Below are positions 34,832 through 43,946 of a DNA stretch of 64,000 nucleotides, one piece after another (position 1 is the first letter of the stretch; every line of letters begins with the position of its first letter). Origin of the DNA: Syntrophaceae bacterium. GTDB taxonomy: Bacteria; Desulfobacterota; Syntrophia; Syntrophales; UBA2192. The position numbers and the translations under genes were made by a program. Where the stretch lies: NCBI GenBank assembly GCA_013177795.1, contig JABLXY010000002.1, forward strand, positions 124,001-188,000. The letters are read 5' to 3'. A model generated the notes under the pieces. That model did not search any database, was not told where the DNA came from, and saw only the letters and a list, made by a program, of their open reading frames with translations.

Positions 34832-35773
34832 TCAATTCGAGGCGGCGCTCCGCTCGACCCCCGAGAGCTCGATGATGTATTCATCGACCTCCTTGGGGGG
34901 GTTCGCGAACACGATCATGAAGGGGATGCTGGCCCGCGTGCGGATGTTCGAGTTCGGCATGTCGCTCCCTTCCTGCCTCTGCAGCTCCGCGAGGATCTCC
35001 CTGTCGGTGAGCCGGTTGAGCTCCTCGTCGGTCAGGAGGTTGCCCGCATAACTCTCGATCTCCCCGAGCACCTTGCCGGTGTTGTCCAGGATTTTGCCCT
35101 TGAGCCTGATCCGGGCCACGGGGTGATCGAACTCGTTCACGGCGAGGCCCGAGATGACGAGCAGATCCCCCGATGCCGTGCTCTTGGTGAAGCGCTCCTT
35201 GACCTCGGCAAAGTTGATCCCCCCGGGCGCGGTGGCGGCGGCCGGCTTCGGGGCGGGCCCGAACACCCGGTCCCCCGATCCGGGGTAGGCGTAGTTCAAG
35301 ACTTCCCGCCCCATCTGGGGGAAGAGCCACAGGTAGACGCCGGTGACGACGAGAAGGACCAGGATGCTGTAGACGACGATGCGGGAGGGCGTCCAGAAGC
35401 CCCTGCGCGGCTCTTCCTCCTCCGCCTCTTCCTCTTCCGGCTCTTCCTCCGCCGGCAGGGCCTTCGGCACGTCCGGCATCGCGTCAGCGCCGGCCGGGGT
35501 GCGGGCCGCCGCCGCGGGCGCCGGCTCCGGTGTGGCGGCCGCCTTTGGGACGGGCGCTTCCGGGGGCGGCTCCGCCTTGACCTCCCGGGGAGCCGGCATT
35601 TCCTCCCCGGCGGTGCGGGCGGGACCCATCGGGGGAACGAAGGATTCTCTTTTCGTGTTGATTTCGAAGAACTCGTGACCGCATCGGCCGCATCGCACCC
35701 AGACCCCGTCGCCCGTCATCAGCTCGTCGTTGAACCGAAATTTCGTCGCGCACTGTTTGCACTGGATGATCAT
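34832..35773 (-). CDS. Zinc-ribbon, DUF3426 membrane protein
   Basis: A 313-residue protein with an N-terminal MJ0042-type zinc finger (CKQCATKFRF and CGRCGHEFFEI), a Pro/Ala/Glu-rich linker (about 45-125), one transmembrane helix (about 133-152) and a C-terminal DUF3426 immunoglobulin-like domain outside the membrane (LLVISGLAVNEFDHPVARIR). Common in delta- and betaproteobacteria; function unknown. It sits between hpt and the MetH activation gene on the same strand. Confidence 0.86.
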   Translation of the reverse strand: MIIQCKQCATKFRFNDELMTGDGVWVRCGRCGHEFFEINTKRESFVPPMGPARTAGEEMPAPREVKAEPPPEAPVPKAAATPEPAPAAAARTPAGADAMPDVPKALPAEEEPEEEEAEEEEPRRGFWTPSRIVVYSILVLLVVTGVYLWLFPQMGREVLNYAYPGSGDRVFGPAPKPAAATAPGGINFAEVKERFTKSTASGDLLVISGLAVNEFDHPVARIRLKGKILDNTGKVLGEIESYAGNLLTDEELNRLTDREILAELQRQEGSDMPNSNIRTRASIPFMIVFANPPKEVDEYIIELSGVERSAASN

Positions 35774-35782
35774 CGGTCCTGC

Positions 35783-36307
35783 TCACTCCTCCAACACGTA
35801 GATGTCCGGCAGATAACGGGCCTTCTCGTCGAAGTCGATCCCGTAGCCGAGGATGAACCCCTCGTCGAGATCGAAGCCCACGTAATCGGCGGTGAAATCG
35901 ATCTTGCGGCGGTGCTTCTTGTCCACCAGGGCGCAGACCCTGAGGGAACGGGGGTTCTGGTCCCTGAGTTTTCTGACCAGGAAGTCCAGGGTGATCCCCG
36001 TGTCGACGATGTCCTCCACGATGAGGACGTCCTTGCCGGCGATGGGGGTCTCGAGGTCCTTCGTGACGAGGACCTTGCCCGAGGTGGCCGTCCCGGACCC
36101 GTAGCTCGCGAGCCGGACGAAATCGATGACGCAGGGCGTCTTGAGGTGCCTCACGAGGTCCGCCATGAACATGAAGGCGCCCTTGAGGACGCAGACCACC
36201 ACGAGGTCCTTCCCCTCGTAGTCCCGCGAAATCCTCTCCGCCATGTCCCTGACGACCCGGCCGATCTCGTCTCGGGAGAAGAGGATTTTCATCCGGAGCT
36301 TTTCCAT
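35783..36307 (-). CDS. hpt: Hypoxanthine phosphoribosyltransferase
   Basis: Salvages hypoxanthine and guanine with PRPP. The 174-residue protein has VVCVLKGAFMFMADLVRHL (about 36), the PRPP-binding LIVEDIVDTGITLDFL (about 94) and the late VGFDLDEGFILGYGIDF. ATG 36307 is used since GGAGGAGGG lies just upstream. First gene of the minus-strand run hpt-DUF3426-activation-metH. Confidence 0.93.
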   Translation of the reverse strand: MEKLRMKILFSRDEIGRVVRDMAERISRDYEGKDLVVVCVLKGAFMFMADLVRHLKTPCVIDFVRLASYGSGTATSGKVLVTKDLETPIAGKDVLIVEDIVDTGITLDFLVRKLRDQNPRSLRVCALVDKKHRRKIDFTADYVGFDLDEGFILGYGIDFDEKARYLPDIYVLEE

Positions 36308-36361
36308 GCCCCCTCCTCCAACGAAATCTGACACTAGCCAAGAGAGAAGGGAATGTCAATG

Positions 36362-37210
36362 CTAATCCGCGAGTTCCCGGTACCGGCGCACCACGGCATC
36401 CAGGCGTTCCCGGACGATCGCCTCGGCCCTCCGCACGTCGCCGGCGCTTGCGAAATCGGACTGCAGGCTGAGGAATATCCGGTCGAACGGGGATTTCCCG
36501 CAGCCCAGGGCCCCGTAGTCGATCGCGTGGACGGCGTATTCCGTCCCGTCGAAGCTGTACTTCCCGAAGCGGTTTGCCGCCGGGGAGCGGAAGGGCCAGG
36601 CGAGCTTGAGCCCGAAGAACCGGCGGGCCTCCTGCCGCAGCCCCGGGTCCCGGAACCGCGCCGGCGGCGGCATCTCGCCCGCGGCCTCGCTCACGAGCCG
36701 GAAGAACTCCTTCACGAGGTCGATGTCGGTGACGCAGACGCCGTAGAGGTACCAGTCGTCGAGGATCTCGATCAGGGCGAGCTTCTCGTCCCGCGCGATG
36801 TAGCTGTAGCTCGGGCAGAAATGGCCGTCGCAGAGCTCGCGGCCGTAGAAGGAGGCGTCCCGGAGCTCCCGCCCGCCGTTCTGCATGGGGTGCAGCAGGC
36901 AGCCCACCCTGCGCTCCCCCGCGTCGAGGAACCCCACGTACTCGCAGCAGTGGATCACCTCGTAGCGCCTCGCCCCGTCCTCCGTCGCCCGGACCGTCTC
37001 GGCGAAGCGCGCAAGGTCTTCGGGGCCGCGGACGGAGGCGCGAAAGAGCGCCGTGCGCCGTCTGAGCCTTTCCGCCAGGGCCTCGCGGCCCGAGTCGGCG
37101 TAGTTGTAGAGCCCGCAGCAGGCGCCGCAGGACTTCGAGGCGTCCGGCTGGCAGAGATGGACGAAGGGGCTGTCGGGCCCGTCATGCAGGGACAGGGGTC
37201 TGCTAGCCAT
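36362..37210 (-). CDS. Cysteine-rich protein of unknown function (YkgJ-like)
   Basis: A 282-residue soluble protein. The N-terminal SKSCGACCGLYNY (CxxCC) plus later Cys residues (VIHCCEYVGF, VGCLLHP, ELCDGHFCPSY) suggest a metal or Fe-S site, similar in style to zinc/iron-chelating YkgJ proteins. ATG 37210 starts just before the cysteine cluster; longer in-frame starts lack support. Divergent from the small gene at 37400. No pathway context. Confidence 0.65.
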   Translation of the reverse strand: MASRPLSLHDGPDSPFVHLCQPDASKSCGACCGLYNYADSGREALAERLRRRTALFRASVRGPEDLARFAETVRATEDGARRYEVIHCCEYVGFLDAGERRVGCLLHPMQNGGRELRDASFYGRELCDGHFCPSYSYIARDEKLALIEILDDWYLYGVCVTDIDLVKEFFRLVSEAAGEMPPPARFRDPGLRQEARRFFGLKLAWPFRSPAANRFGKYSFDGTEYAVHAIDYGALGCGKSPFDRIFLSLQSDFASAGDVRRAEAIVRERLDAVVRRYRELAD

Positions 37211-37399
37211 GGACGGGCCCCCGTGTTCGGTGCGCACACATGACTTGAAAAATTTCCCGATCGCGCATAAGTTGTTGCCCTCGGCCTGCCTTTCGGTGCC
37301 GGATGGAAGACGCGGGCCGTGGCCACCCGCCGCCCTTCGAGGCGGGTATATCGGCAAATCACTTTCAGGGTCAAGAACAAACGTGGAGGGGAAGACCAT

Positions 37400-37783
37400 A
37401 TGAACCGGCGCGGGGAGATCCGGTTGCCCAACGGGCTGGTGGCGGAGATCTGGGACGGGTCCCGGATGATCGCCGCCGACACGGCCAGCGTCGTGCTCGT
37501 CGTCAGGGTTCCCGTCGCCGTGCTTGCGGAGTACTTCGAGGCGGCGGCCGACTGCGAGAGGACACGGCGGGCCTTCGGCCCCGAGATCGTCTTCGAGTAC
37601 CGCAACGAGCGGACCTTCGTCCCCGCCGGGGAGCGGGAGGCGCTTTTCGAGGAATTTCTCGACACCTTCAGGAAGGACGTCCTGCCCTACCTGTCGAAGG
37701 AGCATTTCCCCAAGCGGTACGTCCTGTCGAAGCACCGGGATATCGTGAAGCACCCGTGGAAGTACCCGGATTGTGAGGAATGA
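37400..37783 (+). CDS. Conserved-looking protein of unknown function
   Basis: A 127-residue protein with GGAGGGG about 8 nt before ATG 37400. It begins EIRLPNGLVAEIWDGSRMIAAD, has a mixed alpha/beta pattern, and ends in a basic PKRYVLSKHRDIVKHPWKYP. No signal peptide or membrane segment. It overlaps the radical SAM frame by 11 nt, suggesting coupled translation. I do not recognise the family. Confidence 0.65.
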   Translation: MNRRGEIRLPNGLVAEIWDGSRMIAADTASVVLVVRVPVAVLAEYFEAAADCERTRRAFGPEIVFEYRNERTFVPAGEREALFEEFLDTFRKDVLPYLSKEHFPKRYVLSKHRDIVKHPWKYPDCEE

Positions 37784-40304
37784 GCGAACGGTGGACATGT
37801 CCTGCAACGGACCGAATCGGCATCTGCTCGAGGCCTTTCTGGCCCTCGTCGAGAAACCGAGCCGCTACATCGGCGGCGAGGCCAACGCCGCGGACAAGGA
37901 CCGCTCCGCCTGCCGCCTGAGCGTCGCCCTGGCCTTCCCGGACGCCTACGAGGTGGGCATGTCCCACCTGGGCCTGCAGATCCTCTATGCCATCCTGAAC
38001 GCCCACCCGCACATCTGCGCCGAGCGCGTCTACGCCCCGTGGCCGGACATGGAGGCGAGGCTGCGGGAGCATGGGCTGCCGCTCGCGACGCTCGAGTCCG
38101 GCACGCCGCTTTGGGCCTTCGACCTCATCGGCTTCTCCCTGCAGTACGAGCTGTCCTACACGAACGTGCTGACCATGCTCGACCTCGGCGGGGTGCCCCG
38201 GCGCGCGAAGGACCGGCGCGAGGGGGACCCGGTCGTGATCGCCGGGGGGCCCTGCACGTTCAACCCGCTGCCCATGGCCCCCTTCTTCGATGCCCTCGTC
38301 ATCGGCGAGGGGGAGGAGGTGATCTCCGAGATCGCCGAGGTCCTCCTGCGGGCCAGGGAGAAGGGGCTGCGTCGCGCGGAGGTCCTGGAGCGCCTCGGCG
38401 CCCTCGACGGCCTTTATGTCCCGGCCCTGTTCCGGGGAGGCCGGGTGCGCAAGCGCATCGTCGCCGATCTCGACCGGTGGCACCACCCGCTGCGGCCCGT
38501 CGTCCCCCTCATGAACACGATCCACGACCGCATCTCCCTCGAGATCGCCCGGGGGTGCACCCGGGGATGCCGGTTCTGCCAGGCGGGGATGGTGTGGCGG
38601 CCGGTGCGGGAGCGCAACCCCTCGACGCTGCTCGCGATGGCCGAGGAGGCCCTCCGGGCGACGGGCTACGACGAGATCTCGCTGCTGTCGCTCAGCGCCG
38701 GCGACTACTCGCGGATCGAGCCGCTGCTGGGCGAGCTGATGAACCGCTACAGCGGCCGGCGGGTCGCCCTGGGGCTGCCGTCGCTTCGCGTCGAGACACT
38801 GACCCCGAGGCTCATCGAGGAGATCCGCCGGGTGCGCAAGACGAGCTTCACCATCGCCCCCGAGGCCGGGACGCAGAGGCTGCGCGACATCATCAACAAG
38901 GGCAACACCGAGGCGGACCTCCTCGAGACGGCCCGGCGCGTCTTCGCGGGCGGGTGGAAGTCCATCAAGCTCTACTTCATGATCGGCCTGCCCGGCGAGC
39001 GCGAGGAGGATCTCGAGGGGATCGCCGACCTGGCCCACCGCGTCATGCAGGAGGGCAGGGGGCGGCAGGTCAACGTGGGGCTCTCCACGCTGGTCCCCAA
39101 GCCGCACACGCCCTTCCAGTGGGTCCGGCAGATCGGCCTCGAGGAAACGCTGGCGGCGCAGGGGTTTCTCAAGCGCCGCCTGGCGAACCGCAACATCAGC
39201 TTCAAGTGGCACGACGCCCGGATGAGCCTCCTGGAGGGGCTCTTCTCGCGGGGCGACGAGCGGCTCGCGGATCTGGTCGAACAGGCCTGGTCGCTCGGCG
39301 CCCGGTTCGACGGGTGGAGCGACCGTTTCCTCTTCGAGCGCTGGGAGGAGGCCCTCCGGCAAGCGGGCATCCGCCTCGAGGATCACCTGCGCGGGCGGGG
39401 CACGGCGGAGCCGCTGCCCTGGGAGGTGGTCGATGCCGGGCTCGACAGGGAATTCCTGCTCGACGAGTACGAGAAATCCGTCCGGGGCGAGGCGACCCCG
39501 GACTGCCGCCGCGAGGGCTGCCGGGGCTGCGGGGTCTGCGACGGCACGCTCGTCGCCATCCGGGAGGCCGAAGGGGCCGCCGACGGCCCGGTGCCCGGGG
39601 CCGCCGGTGCGGCGCCGGCGGCCGGCGTGCCTGCGGTTTCGCGCTGGCGGCTCGTCTTTGCCAAGACGGGAATGTCGCGGTTCCTCTCCCACCTTGAGGT
39701 CTCCTCGGCCCTGACCCGCGCCGTCAAGCGCAGCGGCCTCGCCCTTCGATACTCGGAGGGGTTCCATCCGCACCCGAAGATCTCCTTTCCCTTCGCCACG
39801 GCCGTGGGGATGGAGAGCCTCGAGGAGCTTGCCGACATCCAGCTCGAGGGCGGGATCGGCGACGTCTCAAAGGCCGCGGAGCGGATCAACGCCGCCCTCC
39901 CCCGGGGGCTCGAGGTCCGGCGGATCGAGCGCCTCGGCGGCGGCGAGGCGGCCGTGGCGAAGCTCGTCAGGGGGTTTCGCTACCGCGTGTCCCTGCCCCC
40001 CGGCTGCGCCGCGAAGGACCTGGAGGAGCGCATCGCCCGTTTCCTCGCGTCGCCTTCCGTGATCGTGGAGCGCGAGGGACGGCAGGGGGTTTCGCGCAAG
40101 GATGTGCGTCCCTACGTGGAGGGGATTGTGCTGGACCGCGGTGCCGGCGTCCTGGAGATGGGCCTGCGGTTTGCCGACGGCAAGACCGCGCGGCCGGCCG
40201 AGATCCTCGGCCGCGCCCTCGGCCTGGACGACGAGGTCGTCCGGGGCCTGCGGATCGTCAAGACGCGGACCATCCTGGAGGGCGACGGGGGGCGGGCGGA
40301 ATAG
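37773..40304 (+). CDS. B12-binding-type radical SAM protein with C-terminal TIGR03936 (DUF2344) domain
   Basis: An 843-residue protein. The N-terminal part (about 25-200) is a B12-binding-like domain seen in TIGR03960 radical SAM proteins (YEVGMSHLGLQILYAILN). The radical SAM core has CTRGCRFCQAG (CxxxCxxC, about 264-274). A Cys-rich patch (CRREGCRGCGVC) follows, and from about 625 comes the DUF2344 domain (RLVFAKTGMSRFLSHLE; SEGFHPHPKISF). Start is GTG 37773 or ATG 37797. In related genomes this gene precedes ribonuclease G and rplU-rpmA-obg; here rng is absent. Substrate unknown. Confidence 0.87.
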   Translation: MRNERTVDMSCNGPNRHLLEAFLALVEKPSRYIGGEANAADKDRSACRLSVALAFPDAYEVGMSHLGLQILYAILNAHPHICAERVYAPWPDMEARLREHGLPLATLESGTPLWAFDLIGFSLQYELSYTNVLTMLDLGGVPRRAKDRREGDPVVIAGGPCTFNPLPMAPFFDALVIGEGEEVISEIAEVLLRAREKGLRRAEVLERLGALDGLYVPALFRGGRVRKRIVADLDRWHHPLRPVVPLMNTIHDRISLEIARGCTRGCRFCQAGMVWRPVRERNPSTLLAMAEEALRATGYDEISLLSLSAGDYSRIEPLLGELMNRYSGRRVALGLPSLRVETLTPRLIEEIRRVRKTSFTIAPEAGTQRLRDIINKGNTEADLLETARRVFAGGWKSIKLYFMIGLPGEREEDLEGIADLAHRVMQEGRGRQVNVGLSTLVPKPHTPFQWVRQIGLEETLAAQGFLKRRLANRNISFKWHDARMSLLEGLFSRGDERLADLVEQAWSLGARFDGWSDRFLFERWEEALRQAGIRLEDHLRGRGTAEPLPWEVVDAGLDREFLLDEYEKSVRGEATPDCRREGCRGCGVCDGTLVAIREAEGAADGPVPGAAGAAPAAGVPAVSRWRLVFAKTGMSRFLSHLEVSSALTRAVKRSGLALRYSEGFHPHPKISFPFATAVGMESLEELADIQLEGGIGDVSKAAERINAALPRGLEVRRIERLGGGEAAVAKLVRGFRYRVSLPPGCAAKDLEERIARFLASPSVIVEREGRQGVSRKDVRPYVEGIVLDRGAGVLEMGLRFADGKTARPAEILGRALGLDDEVVRGLRIVKTRTILEGDGGRAE

Positions 40305-40336
40305 GGGCAGGGCGGGGATTGTCTGCCGGCCTGCGG

Positions 40337-41257
40337 TCAGCCCTTCCGGCGGTCCCACTTGAAGCAGCTTCCCGGAAACTGCTTGGCGTACTTTTTCATC
40401 TCCGAGGCCCGCTCCGTCATCTCACCGAAGTGGCTGAAGGGCCCCGCGGACGTGTCGGTGATCCCGATGGAGATGCTCGTGAGCGGGAAGGCCCTCTCGT
40501 TTCCCTGCCGGTCCACCGAGCGGATGCAGCCCCGCTCGCGGTCCTCGGCGTCGTAGAAGCCCGGGATGATCTGGTCGAAGGTGGTCACCAGCTCCTGCGA
40601 CGCGGCCTCGATGGCCTCGGGGCTCATGATGTAGACGAAGTCGTCGCCCCCGATGTGGCCCACGAAGCTGCGCTCGCGCTGCTTGTCCTTCACCGCGCCG
40701 AGAATGAGCCGGCCCGTGATGCGGATGATGTCGTCGCCGCGGGAGAAGCCGTACTTGTCGTTCAGGGGCTTGAACTGGTCCAGGTCCGCCCAGGCAAGCG
40801 CGAAGGGCTCCCCCCGGTCGAGACGCTCCTGGATCTCGCGGTTGATGGAGATGTTGCCGGGGAGCCGCGTCAGGGGGTTGATCTCCACGATCCGCTCCGA
40901 GCGCAGGATGCACAGGTTGACTCTCCGCAGGATCTCCCTGTCCAGGGCCCGCCGCCAGATGTAGTCCTCGAACAGCAGGGAGTCCCCCTGCGAGAAGGCG
41001 TCGTCGTCGCCCAGCACGGCCAGCACCGTGAGGTTGCGGAACATGGGGTCCTCCTTGAGCTGGCCGAGCGCGCCGACGGAGACGAGGTCCTTGGGGTCCA
41101 CGTCGAGGACGACGAGGTCGGGCGGGCTCGTGCTGCAGATCAGCCCCATGGCCGACTGGACGCGGTCGAAGAGTATGACCCGGTAGCCGTGCCGGATGCG
41201 GCTCTCCACGGTGCTCGTGAGCGCCACGTCGCGGGAGATGACGATGACGGTCTTCAT
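40337..41257 (-). CDS. Receiver-like/GGDEF-domain protein (GGDDF variant)
   Basis: A 306-residue protein. Residues 1-118 look like a response-regulator receiver with Asp52 (VVLDVDP) in the phosphoacceptor place. Residues about 125-300 are a GGDEF domain with INPLTRLPGN, WADLDQFKPLNDKYGFSRGD and the signature GGDDF (203-207) in place of GG(D/E)EF; no RxxD inhibitory site is seen before it. It may make c-di-GMP, or only bind nucleotide. ATG 41257 is the start; the longer frame to 41374 reads the IS terminal repeat. Confidence 0.82.
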   Translation of the reverse strand: MKTVIVISRDVALTSTVESRIRHGYRVILFDRVQSAMGLICSTSPPDLVVLDVDPKDLVSVGALGQLKEDPMFRNLTVLAVLGDDDAFSQGDSLLFEDYIWRRALDREILRRVNLCILRSERIVEINPLTRLPGNISINREIQERLDRGEPFALAWADLDQFKPLNDKYGFSRGDDIIRITGRLILGAVKDKQRERSFVGHIGGDDFVYIMSPEAIEAASQELVTTFDQIIPGFYDAEDRERGCIRSVDRQGNERAFPLTSISIGITDTSAGPFSHFGEMTERASEMKKYAKQFPGSCFKWDRRKG

Positions 41258-41295
41258 GAGTATCCGTCGCGCGAACAGAGGCCCCCTCTCCCCTC

Positions 41296-43005
41296 GAGGC
41301 TGTGTCGCAATAGGGAGTAGGGGCTGAGTTCTTTGACAAAAAAATATCCGTAACGCACCTCGAAGGATCGCCAACCCCGGCCCGGTGTGCTAGAGTGCTC
41401 CGCGAAAGGAGATGCGCTCATGGCCTATCCGAACCGGCGACCGTCTGCAATAGGGCTGCTGCCCGCCGGCATCGGGACTACGTGTCCCCGAGGACCCGGT
41501 ACGGAGCCTACGATGCCTTCGTGGAGCCTTGGATCTGCCGCAGCTGGGCATCGAGGTGGACCCCAGCCAGGTCGGCAACGCCGCCTACGATCCGCGCGAT
41601 GCTCAAGCTGCTGGTCTACGGCTACTCCTGCGGGTACGCGCAGTTCCCGCAAGCTCGAACAGGGTGCCACCACAACCTGGCCTTTGTGGCTGGCTGATAT
41701 GGCGGGCTGAGGCCCGACCACGAAGACCATCGCGGAGTTTAGAGCGCAACCACAAGGCAGCCCTCAAGCGGGTGCTCCGGCACTGCGCCCGGCTCACCAT
41801 CAAGCTCGACCTAATCGCGGGCAACGTGCTGTTTGTCGACGGCACAGATCAGCCCAATGCCTCCCGCTACCGCAGCCACTGACCGGGCCTGGTACGGGAG
41901 AAGAAGCTGGCCGATCTGGATCAGCGCATCGAGCAGCTGTTGCAGGACTGCAGGGTTATCGACCGCCGGGGGCGGCACATGGACTCGTACGTGGCGATGC
42001 AGAAGGACCTTGCCCAGACGAACACGCTCAAGGACCGGGTCCAGGAGGCCCTGCAGGAGCTTCAGCGAGGCAGCCGCCGGCGTCAACCTCACCGACCCGG
42101 GCGCCCTGATGAAAGGCGTCAGGGCAGCCACGCGGCCTACAACGCGTCAGTTGGTGGTGGATGACCAGCAGGGGCTTCTGCACTGCAGGCCGATGCCGTC
42201 AGAAAGACTGATGATGTCAACCAGTTCGCCCGGCAGATCGAGGCCGCCAACGCGCTGCTGGAGAGTCCCTGCAGGACGGCCTGCGCCGATGCCAATATGC
42301 CGACACAGCGGAGCTCGAGAAGATCGACCGCCAGAGGATCCCGGTGATCGATACCTTCACGGCGGCAGGCGAGGAAAGAGCCGGAGAAAAGCCGTTCAGC
42401 AAAGCCATTTGCGTATGATGGCTCCGGGCTGGCAGCTGCCTGAAGGTCACGAGCTCCGGTATGAATCGACGGAAAAACGCACGGAACGCAGCGGCGCTGC
42501 GTGATCACCGGCGCGGCCATCTGCCACGCGTGCCGGCACTATGGAATCTGTACCCAGGCGCGCAGGGGGCGCAAGATCATCCGGTTGCCCAACAGGGGTT
42601 AAGCTCGGGCTGGAGCCCCAGTACGAGGAGGCCGCCTCGCGGGCCTGATGCGAGGAAGGCGCAAGAGCGGGCGGAGCACCCTTCCGGGCATCAAGCGCAA
42701 CCTCGGGTCGATGCCTTCCTGCTGCGGGGGAGCTCGAGGGGCGCGAGCCGGATCTCGGTGCTGGCCAGTTAGCCTCAATGTGAAGCTCGCCACAGTCTCC
42801 GCTGCTCGGGGTCAACGGGCTCATCGAGAGGCTCCGGGCCCTCAGGCCTGCTTCGCACCGGCGCATGGGGGCTCGCGGCGCTCGCTGGGGCCCTGAACCA
42901 TCAAAACCTGCCCGACAGACCGTGCGCGGATAGACGTTACGGATATTTTGTTGTCAAAGAACGGGTAAACAACTCGTCCCCTCTTGACTGTTGCGACACA
43001 GCCTC
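41296..43005 (+). mobile_element. Decayed IS1182-like insertion sequence with terminal inverted repeats
   Basis: Both ends carry GAGGCTGTGTCGCAA (41296-41310, and inverted at 42991-43005). A second matching inner block, TTCTTTGACAA..AAATATCCGTAACG, lies at 41329-41355 and inverted at 42935-42961. Between them is a ruined transposase. CTC is present outside both tips (41293-41295 and 43006-43008) and may be a 3-bp target duplication. The element sits inside a REP-like palindrome that it splits. Confidence 0.82.
41400..42870 (+). pseudogene. IS1182-type transposase remnant
   Basis: Fragments of one transposase occur in all three plus-strand frames. They are YGYSCGYAQF-like early sequence (about 41610-41650), LFVDGTDQPNASRYRSH (about 41830-41880), DLDQRIEQLL (about 41910), VNQFARQIEAANALLESP (about 42210-42270), ADTAELEKIDRQ (about 42300), PEGHELRYESTEKRT (about 42435), CHACRHYGICTQARRGRKII (about 42530-42580) and KSGRSTLPGIKRNLG (about 42660-42710). 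The order matches full-length IS1182 proteins. Many frameshifts and stops show it is dead. Confidence 0.82.
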
Positions 43006-43084
43006 CTCGGAGGGAGAGGGCTGGGTGAGGGGGAACGAAAAAGAGTCACCCTCACCTCTATCCTCTCCCGTCAAGGGAGAGGAC
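43006..43084. repeat. REP-like double palindrome, split by the IS
   Basis: GGAGGGAGAGGGCTGGGTGA (from 43009) faces TCACCCTCACCTCTATCCTC (from 43050), and a short stem CCTCTCCC-GTCAA-GGGAGAGG closes it. The left part, CCCCTCTCCCCTC (41283-41295), lies on the far side of the IS. Joined, the two parts make the common proteobacterial CCCTCTCCC..GGGAGAGGG repeat. It lies downstream of the HDOD gene. Confidence 0.75.
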
Positions 43085-43106
43085 GATTAAAGGAAACGGG
43101 TTGTTT

Positions 43107-43946
43107 TTATGCCCTGAACTCCTCTTCCGTCTGCTCGACGGAATCCTCCAGCTCCTTGAGGATTTCCTTCAGGTCCGCTTCCGACAGGGCCAGGGCCTCC
43201 CAGGCCTTGGGGTTCACCTCGGGGACGAGGCGGTCGCCCGAATACCCGATGCCCCGGGCCTTCACGATCACGTCGGCCGTGTGGACGATGGCCGTCTCGA
43301 GGGGCGCCAGCGTCGAGACCTGGGGCCGGTGGTGGTTTGCGATGCACTCGCAGAGCTTCCGGGGGAAGTGCCATTTTTCCGCCAGCCAGCCCGCCACGGC
43401 GGCATGGGTCTCCGAGAAGCGGCCGCGCTCGGCGTCGAAGATGACGATCCCCGCTTCCTCGGCGTCCCTGACCGTCTTCTCGTACTCCTCGGGCCAGGCG
43501 AGGGTGAGGATGACCTTGCCCACGTCGTGCAGCAGACCCGCCACGAAGACCTCCTCCGGCTCCTTGAGGCCCTTCTTGCGGCCCAGGACCTTCGAGGCGA
43601 TGGCGACCCCGATCGAGTGCTCCCGAAGCCCGATCATCGCCTTGTGCATGATCTCGAAGACCGACACGCTCAGCAGCAGCCCCTTCACCACGTTGAGGCC
43701 CAGCAGCATGACGGCGTGGTTGACCGACGAGATCCGGCCCGGGAACCCGTAGAGGGCCGAGTTCACCATCTGGAGGATCTTGGTCGTCAGCGCGGGGTCC
43801 TGGGACACGAAGTGGCTGATTTCATTGAGGGATATCTTGGGGTTCTCGATGATCGCCGACAGCTGCTTCAGCACGCTGGGGATCGTGGGGATGGAGCTGA
43901 TGTTTTCCACCCGGCTCCGGAGGGCCTTGGGGTCCATGCTAGCCAT
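43107..43946 (-). CDS. HDOD-domain signalling protein
   Basis: A 279-residue protein made mainly of one HDOD domain: ISSIPTIPSVLKQLSAIIEN at the start, then SLNEISHFVSQDPALTTKIL, LREHSIGVAIASKVL and the metal-like GLLHDVGKVIL, later ANHHRPQ. HDOD proteins are HD-GYP relatives without the GYP motif, usually acting as protein partners in motility or stress signalling. ATG 43946 overlaps the stop of the 98-residue gene before it, so the two are translated together. Confidence 0.87.
   Translation of the reverse strand: MASMDPKALRSRVENISSIPTIPSVLKQLSAIIENPKISLNEISHFVSQDPALTTKILQMVNSALYGFPGRISSVNHAVMLLGLNVVKGLLLSVSVFEIMHKAMIGLREHSIGVAIASKVLGRKKGLKEPEEVFVAGLLHDVGKVILTLAWPEEYEKTVRDAEEAGIVIFDAERGRFSETHAAVAGWLAEKWHFPRKLCECIANHHRPQVSTLAPLETAIVHTADVIVKARGIGYSGDRLVPEVNPKAWEALALSEADLKEILKELEDSVEQTEEEFRA

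Noticed and set aside
41387-42896. Several short open frames as independent genes
   Set aside because: They are pieces of one broken IS1182-type transposase in three frames, bounded by matching inverted repeats.
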